Part shown: positions 45,000 through 55,270 of the stretch, in pieces
How positions within the stretch are numbered: the first letter of the stretch is position 1
Layout of the letters: the number at the start of each line of letters is the position of its first letter
Source of the DNA: Cordylochernes scorpioides
Lineage: Eukaryota > Arthropoda > Arachnida > Pseudoscorpiones > Chernetidae
DNA: 64,000 nucleotides
Assembly: GCA_030710605.1 (NCBI GenBank)
Contig: CP092869.1
Location: 7,273,866-7,337,865, forward strand
Direction: 5' to 3'
Program-made: the position numbers and the translations under genes
The notes under the pieces: generated by a model
Database searches by the model: none
The model's input: only the letters and a program-made list of their open reading frames with translations
What the model was told of the DNA's origin: nothing

Positions 45000-45157
45000 A
45001 GTCGCCCTGCCACTGAGTATTGCTCCCAGTCTTAATGACAAAAGCAGATGCATTCTACTTCACCCAGTCATGATGGTTGTCAAACAGACACCATCAAAGG
45101 TCACAACTTGATATCCTAATATGATTGAGTGGAGATAAGAAAGAAGAAGAAGAATGA
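45000..45157 (+). repeat. Family E fragment with GAA tail
   Basis: Matches 11780-11935: 'gagctaagtcgccctgcc', 'gctcccagtcttaatga' and the 'gataagaaagaagaagaag' tail. Confidence 0.6.
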
Positions 45158-45354
45158 ATAAAGAAATACTTGAAAGAATTATTCCCTCTAAAAAAAAATC
45201 TACTGAGAGAACAAGATAACTTTTTAATTCTGCTGTCTTTTCTTGACATTGAGTGCCAGAACATTTGTAAAATTTTACAACTAGTGAAACTACCTTTATA
45301 ATTATTAGTGTTCATCCACATCAAATAATTGACATTCAATTATAAGTAAAATTT
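45158..45354. other. AT-rich spacer
   Basis: No feature seen. Confidence 0.35.
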
Positions 45355-45600
45355 GATAAGGCACAATTTGAATTATAGATTATAAACACAAGGTAATAAG
45401 ACCAAATCCAAATAAATAAATAGTGAGTGGCGTTTCGATAACAGTGTTGTTACCATCTTCAGACAATAGTACTGATTGCTGAAGTAACTACATTTTGTCT
45501 GAAGATGGTAACAATGCTGTTACCGAAACGTCACACGCTATTTATTTATTTGGATTTGGTCTTATTACCTTGTGAAGTACAATTTGAATTATAGATAAAA
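45355..45600. repeat. Family I palindrome with hammerhead-like motif
   Basis: Mirrored arms around 45480. The right arm, plus strand, has CTGAAGA (45501), stem II GGTAACA/TGTTACC (7 bp), GAAA and ACGT then C. An extra U precedes stem II. The left arm has the U of the cleavage triplet changed. Confidence 0.6.
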
Positions 45601-45922
45601 ACATAAGTAACAAGACGGCATCTATTGACCATCGCAGCAAACTAGCGGTCTTGGGTCCGTAACAAAGCCACAACACCAGCTTTGGTAAACTGAGAAGCAT
45701 CCACCTGGAGACTATAGTTCCAGGCTAATGACCCTCTTCCGTTCAGGGCGGACTTTATTCCATGAGATCCACACGGGATCTAATGGAATCTTCACAATCT
45801 GCCAAAGAGGTGTTTAGCTGACAAAGTAGCTAGGACAAATCTATAGCCAAAATATAGATGGAAATTTTGCCGGGAGGATATTGATCTGTAAAGATAAACG
45901 TCACCTCTCCCATCAAAGCTAG
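45601..45922 (-). repeat. Family B element, hammerhead core mutated
   Basis: Same order as 39728-40030. At 45697-45755 the ribozyme core reads CGGAAGA and the GAAA box is GGAA, so it should be inactive. Its right end is interrupted by the SINE. Confidence 0.6.
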
Positions 45923-45930
45923 ACACCAAG

Positions 45931-46256
45931 GGGTAGGTGGAAGAATGGTCTAAACCATTGGTTTTCGGCCGCTATGACCCAGGATTGATTCCCGCATTGG
46001 ACACTTTTTTTCTGATAAAAAAAAAAAAAAAAAATGCTCCAAAGGCCTCTGATTCTTGCAAAAGTCCAACACCACCAGCGAGTGCAAGTAATCAAATGGG
46101 GCTCTGGCACACTTGTAAGTGCAAAAGACAAACTGCTTTTCACATGTGTAGACATGTAGTGTACTTACAGTAAAAGCAGTTGCCAACTTCTACACACCAA
46201 GATTATCATGGCCTGTACAATGTGTACTAGGGATAATAATAATTTAAAAAAAAGAT
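45931..46256 (+). mobile_element. tRNA-derived SINE
   Basis: 326 bp. The 5' tRNA-like head has A-box-like 'ggaagaatgg' and a degenerate B box 'ggattgattccc'; then a unique body with 'gcacacttgtaagtgcaa' and an A-rich tail. Target duplication 'acaccaag' at 45923-45930 and 46257-46264. It is the same family as 62449-62752 and sits in family B. Confidence 0.85.
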
Positions 46257-46477
46257 ACACCAAGTAACAAGAAAGACCAAATTTCCTTAATTTAGATTTG
46301 TTCTTGTTACCTTATATATCATTTTGATCAAAAAATAAGTCATCACCCAATTTAAAATGACCTAATTGGAAAAGTTAAAAAAAAAAAAAGAATTGTCATC
46401 ATGAGTAACTGAGTAGAAATTAATAATCAGATGACCAAAAATTTCCAAAAAACTTTTAAAGGTAACTATTTTATATA

Positions 46478-46873
46478 CAGGGTGATCCAAAAGTCCCGCA
46501 CAACTTTAAAAATTAATAACTCCGCGAATATTTGCGCTAGAGCAATGCGGTAAACACCATTGTGTTCAGGATGCAATGGGTTTTTTATGGCAAATAATGA
46601 AAAATTCGAAATTGATTTTAGTTACAACTTTATTCGCTAGAGATGGCGCTCTACCAGAATCAGCGATTCAACGGCTAAATTGTTTGTTAAATTGAAAAAT
46701 ATAACTGAACGACACGTATTTTTCTTTTTGTATACCAGGAAAGAACCCTAATAATATCAAATGATAAATTAATAAAACACCATTTCGCCAAAAGTTATAA
46801 GAAATGGTTAACGATTTTTAAATACAATCTGAGATATGTAAAATATGTATATGCAAATTTAAACATGTAGCAA
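46478..46873. repeat. Left TIR of mariner-like copy 2
   Basis: Inverse of 51028-51422, about 95 percent identical by eye. Includes 'gatggcgctctaccagaat'. Confidence 0.85.
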
Positions 46874-47055
46874 AAAAAAAAAAAGATATTTTAGATGCGG
46901 TTTGCTGGAATCCTCTCAGATTTTTAAATTCCGAAAATAATAATTTTCTATTTTTTTTTTTAGTTCAACTTTCTCTCAGTATCGATTATATTTATTTTAA
47001 TTCATTTGAAAAATATTTATCTATCTCTGATGATTTATTTTACTCTGGAATGCCG
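46874..47055. other. Transposon flank and 3' target copy of LINE J1
   Basis: 47045-47055 is the LINE target duplication 'ctggaatgccg', repeated at 49217-49227. The rest matches 38613-38769 inverted. Confidence 0.75.
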
Positions 47056-49216
47056 TTGTTGTTTTTGTCGTGTCCAATAAAGAGCCTCAGATGTCTCCAT
47101 GCATCTCTATCACAGCAGCAGCAGCATTGTCCACTATCTTGGGTGTGTAAAGCTGCTGCTCTGGGTCTATGTCAATTTTCTGCAAGGCTGCGGGCATTGC
47201 TGGACATGAGAATATGTGGGTAGGTGTTCCACACCAGGACAGTTATTGAATGTCCTATAGGTTCTTGTGCCATCTGGATGTATTGTCATCCTTTATAATG
47301 TTTTGTTCTAAGTCTTGTTATAGTTTTGTCATTTTTCTCTCGGAGTTTATTTCACATTTTGATCTTTTCTTATTTTTTGTTTAATTATCTTGTATTTTGC
47401 AAAAGCATTAGCGTCAAATAATGACATTTGTTCGTTCCTTTGGCTCAACCTTCTGGCTTCTTTTGCAAATTCAACTGCCATTTCATTACCCCCGATCCAA
47501 ACACTGGCAGGAATCCATTGTAGAATGCAGTTATTCTCCAATGATATCAGTTGAGTAAGTAACGAGTGTATTTTCTGTGTGATTATAGTATTGCCCTTCC
47601 GAATTGTTTCTAGATCGGATATGAAGTCGTTGTACGGTATATTATAATTCCTTCTGCTTGATGCAGGGATGGTTGGTTCAGGCATACATCAAGAGCTTTC
47701 CAGATAGCTGCCAGTTCACAAGTGAAGTTTGACGAAATCTTTCTTGCTCCTTCTTTGATTTTGATGTATGTTCCTTCTTGCAGTATTATGTTAATTCCAG
47801 CCCCTCCATTACTTATGGTAAGGTCTGATGATCCATCTGTATATGCTGTTAAATAATTTATCAGATCGCATAAACCAATTGTGTCAAGTCCTTTCTTTTT
47901 AAGTATGTTTTTGTTCTCTTTTTTATTGCAGGGTTCATTCAGGTTAAGATTGATGATTACATTTTAATGGCAATGGGGTAGGAAATATTGGTTATTCTCG
48001 AATTTGAAATTCATTATGTTTCATTTTTATGCTCTTTCTAATATTGTTGTTGTACTGAAGTGTTGAAGATCTTTTGAGCCTTTCTTTTTGTGTCCAGTTT
48101 AAATAGGTTCTATGGGATATGTGTTCGGTTTCTTCAGTTTTTAAGCTATTGGTGAATTTTATTGTTTTTAATTGTCTTCTGCTTTCAAGTAGGTCTAGAC
48201 CACATTCTCTCTGAATTTTCTAATTGTTGGTATTTGAAATAAAACCAGTGATCAATTTGGCCGCTTTTGCTTGAACACTGTCTAGTCTTCTTTTTAGTTA
48301 TGAACTTGAGGGAGCCCAAACAGGTGTTGCATATTCCATTATTGGCCTTATTAAGGTGATATATGTTGTTCTGAGAATTTTGGGTTTTTCTCCCCAATTT
48401 GTTCCACATAGCCTTCTCAGAATGTTTAGGTTTCTGGTAGCTCTATTTGAGGTGCTAATTATGTGTTCTGTAAATCGCAATTCCTCATCAAGTATCACAC
48501 CTAGGTAATTTGCAGATCAAAATTTATCAATTATATGGTTGTTTATGCTTATTTTGGAGTTGAATTCATGCCTTTTTTCCTGTCAGTGAAGGAGACCTAT
48601 AGGTTTGTGTTTATTGGGTTTATTGTCATTTTGAGTTTCATTGCCCACTTCTCCAGTCCTCTCATTGATGTGTTATGATTGGAATTGTTTTATCTGTAAG
48701 ATAGATTTCTATTGCCTGAGCTTCTGTCGTGCTTTCTCTAGGCTTACTCTGATTATAGGCGATTTCCTTAAATTTGATTTCTAGAGTTTTAATCAGAACG
48801 GCAAGTCCTCCTCCGAATTTCCCGGTCTGTTCTTTCGTAGTGTTGTATAATCTTTGATATTGAATCTCAGATTTTGATTCAATTTTGTCTCCTGAGGACA
48901 AGTAATATGTACATTGTTGTCACAGAGAAGACAAGTCAGCTCTTTATTTTTCTCTGAGAACCATTTATATTGAGTTGTAGTAGATTGAATTTGTGTCCTC
49001 GTAGTAGATTTCTCATCATGAGCTCGAGCTGCAGCTCCTGACGCGGCGGTTACCCCGGACGCGGTAGCATTACTGAAGATATCAGTTTTGCTCTTCATTT
49101 GAAAATGGGTGCCGTTGCAACGTTAGTCTTCTTGGAAACGAACCGGAATTTGGTCAAATATTCCAAGGGTCCAGGGAGGACCGCAAGGAGGTGTGGTCGG
49201 ACTTCTCCTCTTCCCC
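47056..49216 (-). mobile_element. LINE J1 with intact ends and internal deletion
   Basis: Minus strand. The 5' end begins GGGGAAGAGGAG directly after the 11-bp target duplication; the 3' end is (ACA)n before the other target copy. ORF2 starts near 49098. The endonuclease N-terminus contains a PQETKL box, and GGLAVLIKTL follows. The interior from mid-endonuclease to late RT is deleted (junction near 48665). Connector (RPIMEYATPVWAPSS), RNase H (WIPASVWIGGNEMAVEFAKEA) and the C-terminal region follow. It is inactive. This copy defines the boundaries of the J1 family. Confidence 0.8.
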
Positions 49217-49264
49217 CTGGAATGCCGTCACTACAGGATAAAGCACTCTTGGTGATTTTTTAAA

Positions 49265-50300
49265 TTATGATTCAGAATCTGCCACTGAAGCTCTACGAGC
49301 GTTTCGTTCCTTGAAAGATATTCAAAGCGGTAAAGGACCAATGAGTTGCTACTCTCTAAAGCGATTGATTAAAAGTTTTTAGGAAATTGGATCTCTGGAA
49401 GCAAAACCTCGGAGTGGAAGACCAACGAAATGCAAGTCAGTGGCTGTTACGGTTTTTCAGAATGCTGAAGCTATTGAAACGTTATCCACGTATGGAGAAG
49501 TAAGTGCTAGACAAGTTTCTCGACAAACGGGGAACAGTTTGGAGAGAACACACATTTAGAATTTTTCTATAAAAATACCCTAACAAAATTCAAAGTTTTC
49601 ACGAGTTGAAAGTCTGCGATTTTGAGAGGCGTAAAGAATTCGCTGCATGGGTTTTCCGGCAAATTGATATTGATCAAAACTGGCTGTCAAATGTTCTAAG
49701 AACAGATGATGCTCACTTTTATCTAAAGGGAGAATTTAACATTCAAATCTGCCTCATTTTGGCAACAGAAAACCCTAGGATTTTTACAGAAATACCACTT
49801 CATCAGCACAGAGTTACAGTTTTGTGTGAGTTCACTTCTTCTTTTATTATTGGGCCATTTTTCTTTGAAAAAATCAATGGAAGAACTTTTAAAACCGTTT
49901 TTGTAACTGGTGAACGTTATGTTAAACTTTTGAGAGAAAAGGTTATTCCCATATTGCAGGACAGACAAGCACTAAGCGAAATAACATTCTTGCAAGATGG
50001 AGGACCTCCTCATATCTCCCGCGGTGCCAAACAATTGCTGAAGGATACGTTCGGTGAAATTCGTTAATAGGTCGCCACTTTATATACCAGTGGCCTCCAA
50101 TATCACCAGACTTGACGCCTTACAATTTCGGTTATGGGGGTACATTAAGTCTCGTTTTTATCGATGCCGGCCTACCACATTAGCCATGTTGAAGGCTTCT
50201 ATCAGATGGCACGTTTTTTAAATTTCAACTATTTAATTGTGACCATTCTGTCATCTATCGTCTGAAGGCGGTGTTTGAGAATGAAGGGCGCCACATTGAG
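49265..50300 (+). pseudogene. Mariner-like transposase pseudogene, copy 2
   Basis: N-terminal helix-turn-helix region readable from about 49268 (LRAFRSLKDIQSGKGP, then EIGSLEAKPRSGRPTK), with an in-frame TAG near 49379. A second binding region follows. The catalytic core is in the open frame 49606-50067: RTDDAHF (Asp 1), FLQDGGPPH (Asp 2); Asp 3 in SPDLTPYNF is in a shifted frame after 50067. WATENPRI-type text reads LATENPRI. It would have mobilised the ~395-bp TIR ends. It is more complete than copy 1 but also dead. Confidence 0.8.
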
Positions 50301-51027
50301 CAAGGATTGGGACCTAATACAAGAGAGAAGGCAGTTACCTCATGTGTTATATTTTGCAGCTCTTTGTTTTGGGTTATGGAATAATAAATTCTGTCCTCAC
50401 ATCTTGACTCTTTTTTTTTTTCTGTGAACAGTAATTTTTTTGTTTGTCATTTGCCTACATCTTATATTATGTCGTGCAGGCCAAAGTGTTATAACTTATC
50501 GAATAACACTGGTATACACAATTTTACCCCTTATGTTTAGTTTATCGCTTTTCGCTAATTAGAATAAATAGCATAAGGAATATTCTCTGTATCCCCCCCC
50601 CCTCCAACTTTAGAAATTTTGCGCAAAAAATAATACAAAATGATTTTACTACCACGTTTTTCAACGCAAAAGGTCGATTTGAAAATGATTTTTTTTGGGG
50701 GAAACATTTTCAAAATTATGTACAGTATAATAAACAATGATAACATTTGACAAACCCATAGGATATTTGGAATAAAGTACGACAAATTTATTTTGTCACT
50801 CCCCTCTATATTTCATTTTTGGATCATGACAAATATCCAGTTAAATAGTCAAGTGTCGCCAATTAGTCAAGAAACTATACATTCCTTATAGCACGAAATC
50901 CTATTAGTAGTGCCATCATAATTTTTGGTACTATATTAACATTTCAAAAATCGTGTATTGATATCAGTAGTTATTTTCAAACATTCAATCTATTTCAAAA
51001 AACTCCATCTAAAATATAAATATTTTT
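50301..51027. other. Subterminal region of mariner-like copy 2
   Basis: Homologous to 26346-27500 inverted. It contains an oligo-C run (50588-50597) and oligo-T tracts. No gene. Confidence 0.6.
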
Positions 51028-51422
51028 TGCTACATGTTTTAATTTGCATATACCTATTTTACATATCTCAGATTGTATTTAAAAATCGTCAACCAATTCT
51101 TCTAACCTTTGGCGAAATGGTGTTTTATTAATTTATCATTTGATATTATTAGGGTTCTTTCCTGGTATTCAAAAAGGAAAAATACGTGTCGTTCAGTTAT
51201 ATTTTTCAATTTAACAAACAATTTAGCCGCTGAATAGCTGATTCTGGTAGAGCGCCATCTAGCGAATAAAGTTGTAACTAAAATCAATTTCGAATTTTTC
51301 ATTATTTGCCATAAAAAATCCCATTGCATCCTGAACACAATGGTGTTTACCGCATTGCTCTAGCGCAAATATTCGCGGAGTTATTAATTTTTAAAGTTGT
51401 GCGGGACTTTTGGATCACCCTG
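51028..51422. repeat. Right TIR of mariner-like copy 2
   Basis: Inverse of 46478-46873. Confidence 0.85.
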
Positions 51423-51539
51423 TATATCAGATTTAGGAGATTTGTGCGAATTGGAACGAGGGTGAAGTCAAAACTATTATATGCAAATTGGGACTAATAT
51501 TAAGTTATAGGCTAAAATGTCAAATTTGATAGTTTTGTA

Positions 51540-51625
51540 TATTTTTGGAAAATAGAGAAATCCATAAATTAATCTTTAATTAAAAAGGCATATATTGGAT
51601 CAAAATATCATTTATTTTACCAATA
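51540..51625. repeat. Family J fragment
   Basis: Contains 'aggcatatattggatcaaa' and 'catttattttaccaatatt', as at 8500-8550. Confidence 0.5.
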
Positions 51626-51639
51626 TTATAATATAAATA

Positions 51640-52050
51640 TATAATAAAAATAAAGAAGGCATCTCCTGTCCACAAGCACATGTGCTTTTTAGATGGCAGA
51701 GCGCCATCTAGTGAAGTAAAAATAAACTAAACGTTTATTTAGCTTACTCCGAGATATTTGGCTAACCCAATTTCTTGATAAATCAAGAAAAGCCATCCAC
51801 AAACGCGTTTCGCGCTGTTGGCGCTCGTCAGCGTGGAGAAGGCTGTAACCATTGCGACCAAAAAGATTTTTTGGACCCAATGGCTTCCCGAGAAATCAAG
51901 AAATGGGTATTTAAGGTAACTCGGAGTAAGCTAAATAAACGTTTAGTTTATTTTTACTCCACTAGATGGCGCTCTGCCATCTAAAAAGCACATGTGCTTG
52001 TGGTCAGGAGATGCCTTCCTTATTTTTAATATCAACACCTGACCCACTTA
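51640..52050 (-). repeat. Family H palindrome with complete hammerhead
   Basis: Outer arms mirror each other: 'gcacatgtgctttttagat', 'ggcagagcgccatctagtg' and 'taaactaaacgtttattta' on the left are inverted on the right. The non-palindromic centre (about 51780-51900) carries the hammerhead at 51791-51844 (minus) and two copies of 'cttgataaatcaagaaa'-type sequence. It is non-coding. Confidence 0.8.
51791..51844 (-). ncRNA. Type I hammerhead ribozyme (predicted)
   Basis: Minus strand, 5' to 3': outer stem I AGCC, loop TTC, inner stem I TCCACG, core CTGACGA (51831-51825), stem II GCGC-CAACA-GCGC, GAAA (51811-51808), self-complementary CGCG as minimal stem III, then U (51803) and U17 (51802), inner stem I TGTGGA (one G-U pair), single T, outer GGCT. 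All invariant positions are present. The stem I layout (6 bp, asymmetric loop, 4 bp) matches the family B ribozyme although the bases differ, which is covariation. Predicted cleavage is between 51802 and 51801. Activity is not demonstrated. Confidence 0.8.
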
Positions 52051-52139
52051 TCTTTTATTTTTTCTATTGTTTTTTCATAAATATATATATATCAATTTCT
52101 TTCTCTCCATTGAATATAACAAAATATTTTTAAAACTTA

Positions 52140-52310
52140 ATTCTGTTGACGTTATGCGGCGCTGAGTTTGTTGTTGACAGAAATTAAATATGTTATAATA
52201 CCCTGATAAAGGTTGACGTTCAGCCAACCGAAATATTGATAAAATAGATTATATTTTGATCCAATATATGTCTTTTTAATTAAAATTCTGTTTATATGGC
52301 AGAATAGAAC
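52140..52310 (+). repeat. Family J repeat with decayed hammerhead-like fold
   Basis: Starts 'gttgacgttatgcggcgct'. 52195-52245 has stem I ACC/GGT-type pairing, core CUGAUAA, stem II around 'ttgacgttcagccaa', GAAA and ATAT. G8 is lost. Confidence 0.55.
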
Positions 52311-52329
52311 TTATTAATAAAGACAGTAA

Positions 52330-52555
52330 ACAAATATGGATATTTGAAAAAGGAAGAATAAAATTCAGATAAAAGGTTTCTTTTAATTTTGCCAATATCA
52401 CATTTTTTCAACTATTTTTGTATAAAAATAATCTTGATTTTGTACGTAGAAGTATTAGCCCGTTGAAGAGCATAATATTTGCTCGAAAGCTTTCAAACCG
52501 AAATTAAAAGAAACGTTTTAACTGAATTTTATTCTTATTTTTCATATAATTTCTG
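52330..52555. repeat. Family O-like palindrome
   Basis: 'ggaagaataaaattcagat' near 52352 is mirrored by 'actgaattttattctta' near 52518. At 52449-52497 a CCGUUGA core-like box, stem II GAGCA/TGCTC, GAAA and AGCTT recall the hammerhead layout with a changed core. Confidence 0.5.
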
Positions 52556-52599
52556 GGTAATTATTGGTCACATAAATATGAACATTCTTTTAAACATCT

Positions 52600-52653
52600 T
52601 GTCAATACATGCAAAGTGCACAGTCTGCACTATTTAAAAAAGATAATTATATA
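52600..52653 (+). other. Leader of exon-like sequence, 5' piece
   Basis: 'cttgtcaatacatgcaaag' and 'cagtctgcactatttaaaa' match the leader of the fragment at 31720-31797. The continuation is at 53885, beyond the family D and Helitron insertions. Confidence 0.5.
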
Positions 52654-53391
52654 TGTGATAACCGAGGGTCTCTCGCTGTGATGTGGTAACCGAGAGGGGC
52701 AAACCTGTAGTAACCGAGAGAAACAGTCAGGATGTGGAGAGTTTTCCAGTACCTCTCTGCACCTTGGGAGACCTTTAACAGTTCTCACAGAGTACAGGTA
52801 GTCGTGGTCGAGGCAGAGTGGAAAGCTTGGGAATGTCACACAATAAACAAAGGGACACAGTTGTACTAGGGAAGTTCCGTGAACAGATAAAGTCGAACTA
52901 GGAGCGAAAGATGGAGATAGAAGAGTTCTTACTGTTCTACATGGTCGATGAGGTGGACCTTGGACACAACTGTCCAGGGCTCCCGCTGATGGTGAAATGA
53001 CTATTTATTTCTGGGAATTGACAGCTTTATATATCTTTGCCGAGAGGAAGTATTGGATTTCAGAGGATGCAACAAGGGTGTGGATCGGAAGCGATATTGT
53101 ACACTCTGGCAACGCCCTGACATGTTCTAGGCCTTGTTCGGACTTCTACATCTCGATTCTAGACGTTTTTGGACTTCTATCTCAATATCTTGCTTTAGCT
53201 CAGCTCTTAATCTATTACAGAGTTTCGAATTATTATTTTCAGTCTGTACAAAGTACATTACATATGGTGATGTAATGACATACGAGTATGTCGACCATGC
53301 ATATACTTATTTCTAGATGTGTTTCTAATTTACAACATGACAATCTTGTTATAAGTATCATACAATATGAGTTTGTTGGTTTAAATTACCA
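52654..53391 (+). repeat. Family D repeat, possible solo LTR, copy 2
   Basis: 738 bp, TGTGAT...TTACCA, similar to 1596-2522 but lacking its tandem expansion. The flanks do not give a clear target duplication (TATA versus TTAA). Confidence 0.45.
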
Positions 53392-53403
53392 TTAATATAT
53401 ATA

Positions 53404-53880
53404 GTCACGACCGTCTGTCGTGGCCTCTGTCACGGATAATAAACAGTTATCATCGTCATGCGTTCTTAATTCTGTCACCGTTTGCTTTTGGTTCAGTGGT
53501 AGAATGCTCGCCTACCACGCGGGCGCCCCGGGTTCGATTCCCGGCCGATGCATTTTTTTTTTTTTTACAATTTTTAAAACTCATTTATATATTATACAAG
53601 AATGACATCCACGGCGCCAATTTATAATTGTAACAAATAGTATTTGAATAAAAGCATTTAATCGGGTAAACCCCGGGCGTTGTAGATTATAAACACAAGG
53701 TAATAAGACCACATCCATGATAAGGTACAATTTGGATTATAGATTATAAACACAAGGTAACAATACCACATCCATGATAAGGTACAGTTTGGATTATTAC
53801 TATATATAGTCACGACCGTCTTTCCTCATCGGCCGCCTCTGTCACGGATAATTGCCCGGGTCATTCGGCTAGTATATATA
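53404..53880 (+). mobile_element. Helitron-like element with internal insertion
   Basis: 5' part from TCACGACCGTCTGTCGTGG at about 53405; body with a tRNA-Gly-like sequence. At about 53690 it is interrupted by family I pieces ('acaaggtaataagaccac', twice), then a second miniature Helitron (about 53811-53874) with the same 5' end fused to the 3' terminus TTGCCCGGGTCATTCGGCTAG. No protein is coded. Confidence 0.65.
53482..53552 (+). pseudogene. tRNA-Gly-like sequence (anticodon ACC) in Helitron
   Basis: D arm, anticodon arm (stem CTCGC/GCGGG, loop CTACCAC), variable loop and T arm (CCGGG-TTCGATT-CCCGG) are all well formed. A and B boxes are near consensus, and an oligo-T terminator follows at 53553. 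The 5' acceptor strand does not pair with the 3' strand CCGATGC, so it is not a working tRNA. The anticodon reads ACC, unlike the usual GCC/TCC/CCC glycine set. It may be a captured tRNA or act only as a pol III promoter. Confidence 0.7.
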
Positions 53881-53884
53881 TTCA

Positions 53885-54110
53885 TGATAATATGTACAAA
53901 GAACATGGCGTCTCTACCACCGCTGCAGAGTTTGGTGGAGAATCACCAGCGGGTCTCCAGCGACACCATGTGTTTCGTGATCTACGAAGAATACGTCGCT
54001 CGAGTACTTCACCGCTGAGGAGATGGCGATGGCGACATTCTTTTAGATGTGGTCTCTTATTGGAGGTTGAGTTTATCAGTAAAGTCATTGTGTGACTTAA
54101 GAAATTGGAA
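53885..54110 (+). other. Exon-like sequence, 3' piece
   Basis: ATG at 53905 starts MASLPPLQSLVENHQRVSSD and runs to IYEEYVARVLHR then TGA; reading through the stop, GDGDG resembles the copy at 31533-31797. The shared coding-type similarity with mainly third-position differences suggests a formerly translated sequence. Product unknown. Confidence 0.45.
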
Positions 54111-54689
54111 GCCATAGTATTATTTTCTCATGAAAATCCCTAATGAATAAGCCCCAGCAATTTGTAATAAAGTATTATCTTAAAAGAAGCCACATTGAGA
54201 AAGTCTATAAATCTTGAGACTGATTCGCTTTAAGAAAAAACGAAGAAAATTTGCACACAATGAGATTCTCTGCAGTCAATATTCAATTTAAAAATTCATA
54301 ACCAAGATATTAGGGATACAAGATCAATTATATTGCCATATGGAAAATTAGGGAAGACAAAAAAAATTCGGGATGAGGCAACAATTTATTTCAGGCAAAA
54401 ACAAACTATGAATGGCAAACAAAAGATAAGCCACAAGGGAGGTTTAGAGAGTAGTAAAATATAAACATAAAAATGACCACTCTGTTAATAAAAATAATAA
54501 AATTAATAAATACTTTGTTACAATATTTTTTAAATGATCATAGGTAAGACTAAAGTATGTGCTTATTTTTAATTAGTTCATCCCCACACATTTGTATTAG
54601 ATATAAAATTTTATATATTCGCTTTTATATATCAATTTTGTTATTGTCCATATCATTTCGCTAACTCAAAGCGTTGAAGAGAAGATATT
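54111..54689. other. AT-rich spacer
   Basis: No gene or recognised repeat. Confidence 0.35.
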
Positions 54690-55066
54690 TCTTCTTCTTC
54701 TTTCTTATCTCCACTCAATCATATCAGGGTATCAAGTTGTTACCCTTGATGGTGTCTGTTTGACAACCATCATGACTGGGTTAAGTAGAATGCCTTTGTC
54801 ATTAAGGCTGGAAGCACTACTCAGTGGAAGGCTGACTTAGCTCCAAAAGAAATGGCCGCCTCTGACATGAGGAACAGACGCCATGTACAGCCGCTCCTAA
54901 CATGGAGTACAAACGCTGTTCATCCTGTATTCCTGGATCCAGGAGCCCTTACAGGGTACTATCAGCCGGGCCAGCTGAACCCAGGTTTTTTAGCGAGCTT
55001 GCTACTGCTCCCTCTCCTCTTTTTTCATCCGGGGTTGGGACCGGCAAAGGCGGAGTTAGAATAGAT
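54690..55066 (-). mobile_element. Family E LINE/SINE 3' end
   Basis: Inverse of 11558-11937, with the GAA-type tail on the left ('cttcttcttctttcttatct') and the GC-rich body to about 55066. A 70-codon plus-strand frame in it (54852-55064) has no counterpart in the other copy and is not a gene. Confidence 0.6.
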
Positions 55067-55270
55067 ACTAAAACTTGGTGACGAATTCTGACCCAATTTT
55101 TTAAATCAACGCTGACACTAGATAATTATTATGATGATAAAAAGTGGGTCCGATGACACAGTTTGGTCTTAAATCTAGAAATTTTACTACACTAGCTATG
55201 ATAAAATCGGATTTACTAAACAGGACCTTTGGGAGAGGCCGCTGTTTATCAAAAAACAGCTCGAAGAGAG
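55067..55270. other. Unassigned spacer
   Basis: No feature seen. Confidence 0.3.

Larger units (their letters stand above)
46478..51422. mobile_element. Mariner-like transposon, copy 2, carrying LINE J1
   Basis: 4945 bp, CAGGGTGATCC...GGATCACCCTG with TATA at both flanks (TA or TATA target). TIRs of ~395 bp. Content: TIR, flank, LINE J1 (minus), transposase (plus), subterminal region, TIR. Layout is that of 25949-39164 inverted, without its later insertions. Confidence 0.85.

Noticed and set aside
53482..53552. Functional tRNA-Gly gene
   Set aside because: Acceptor stem strands do not pair and the anticodon is abnormal.
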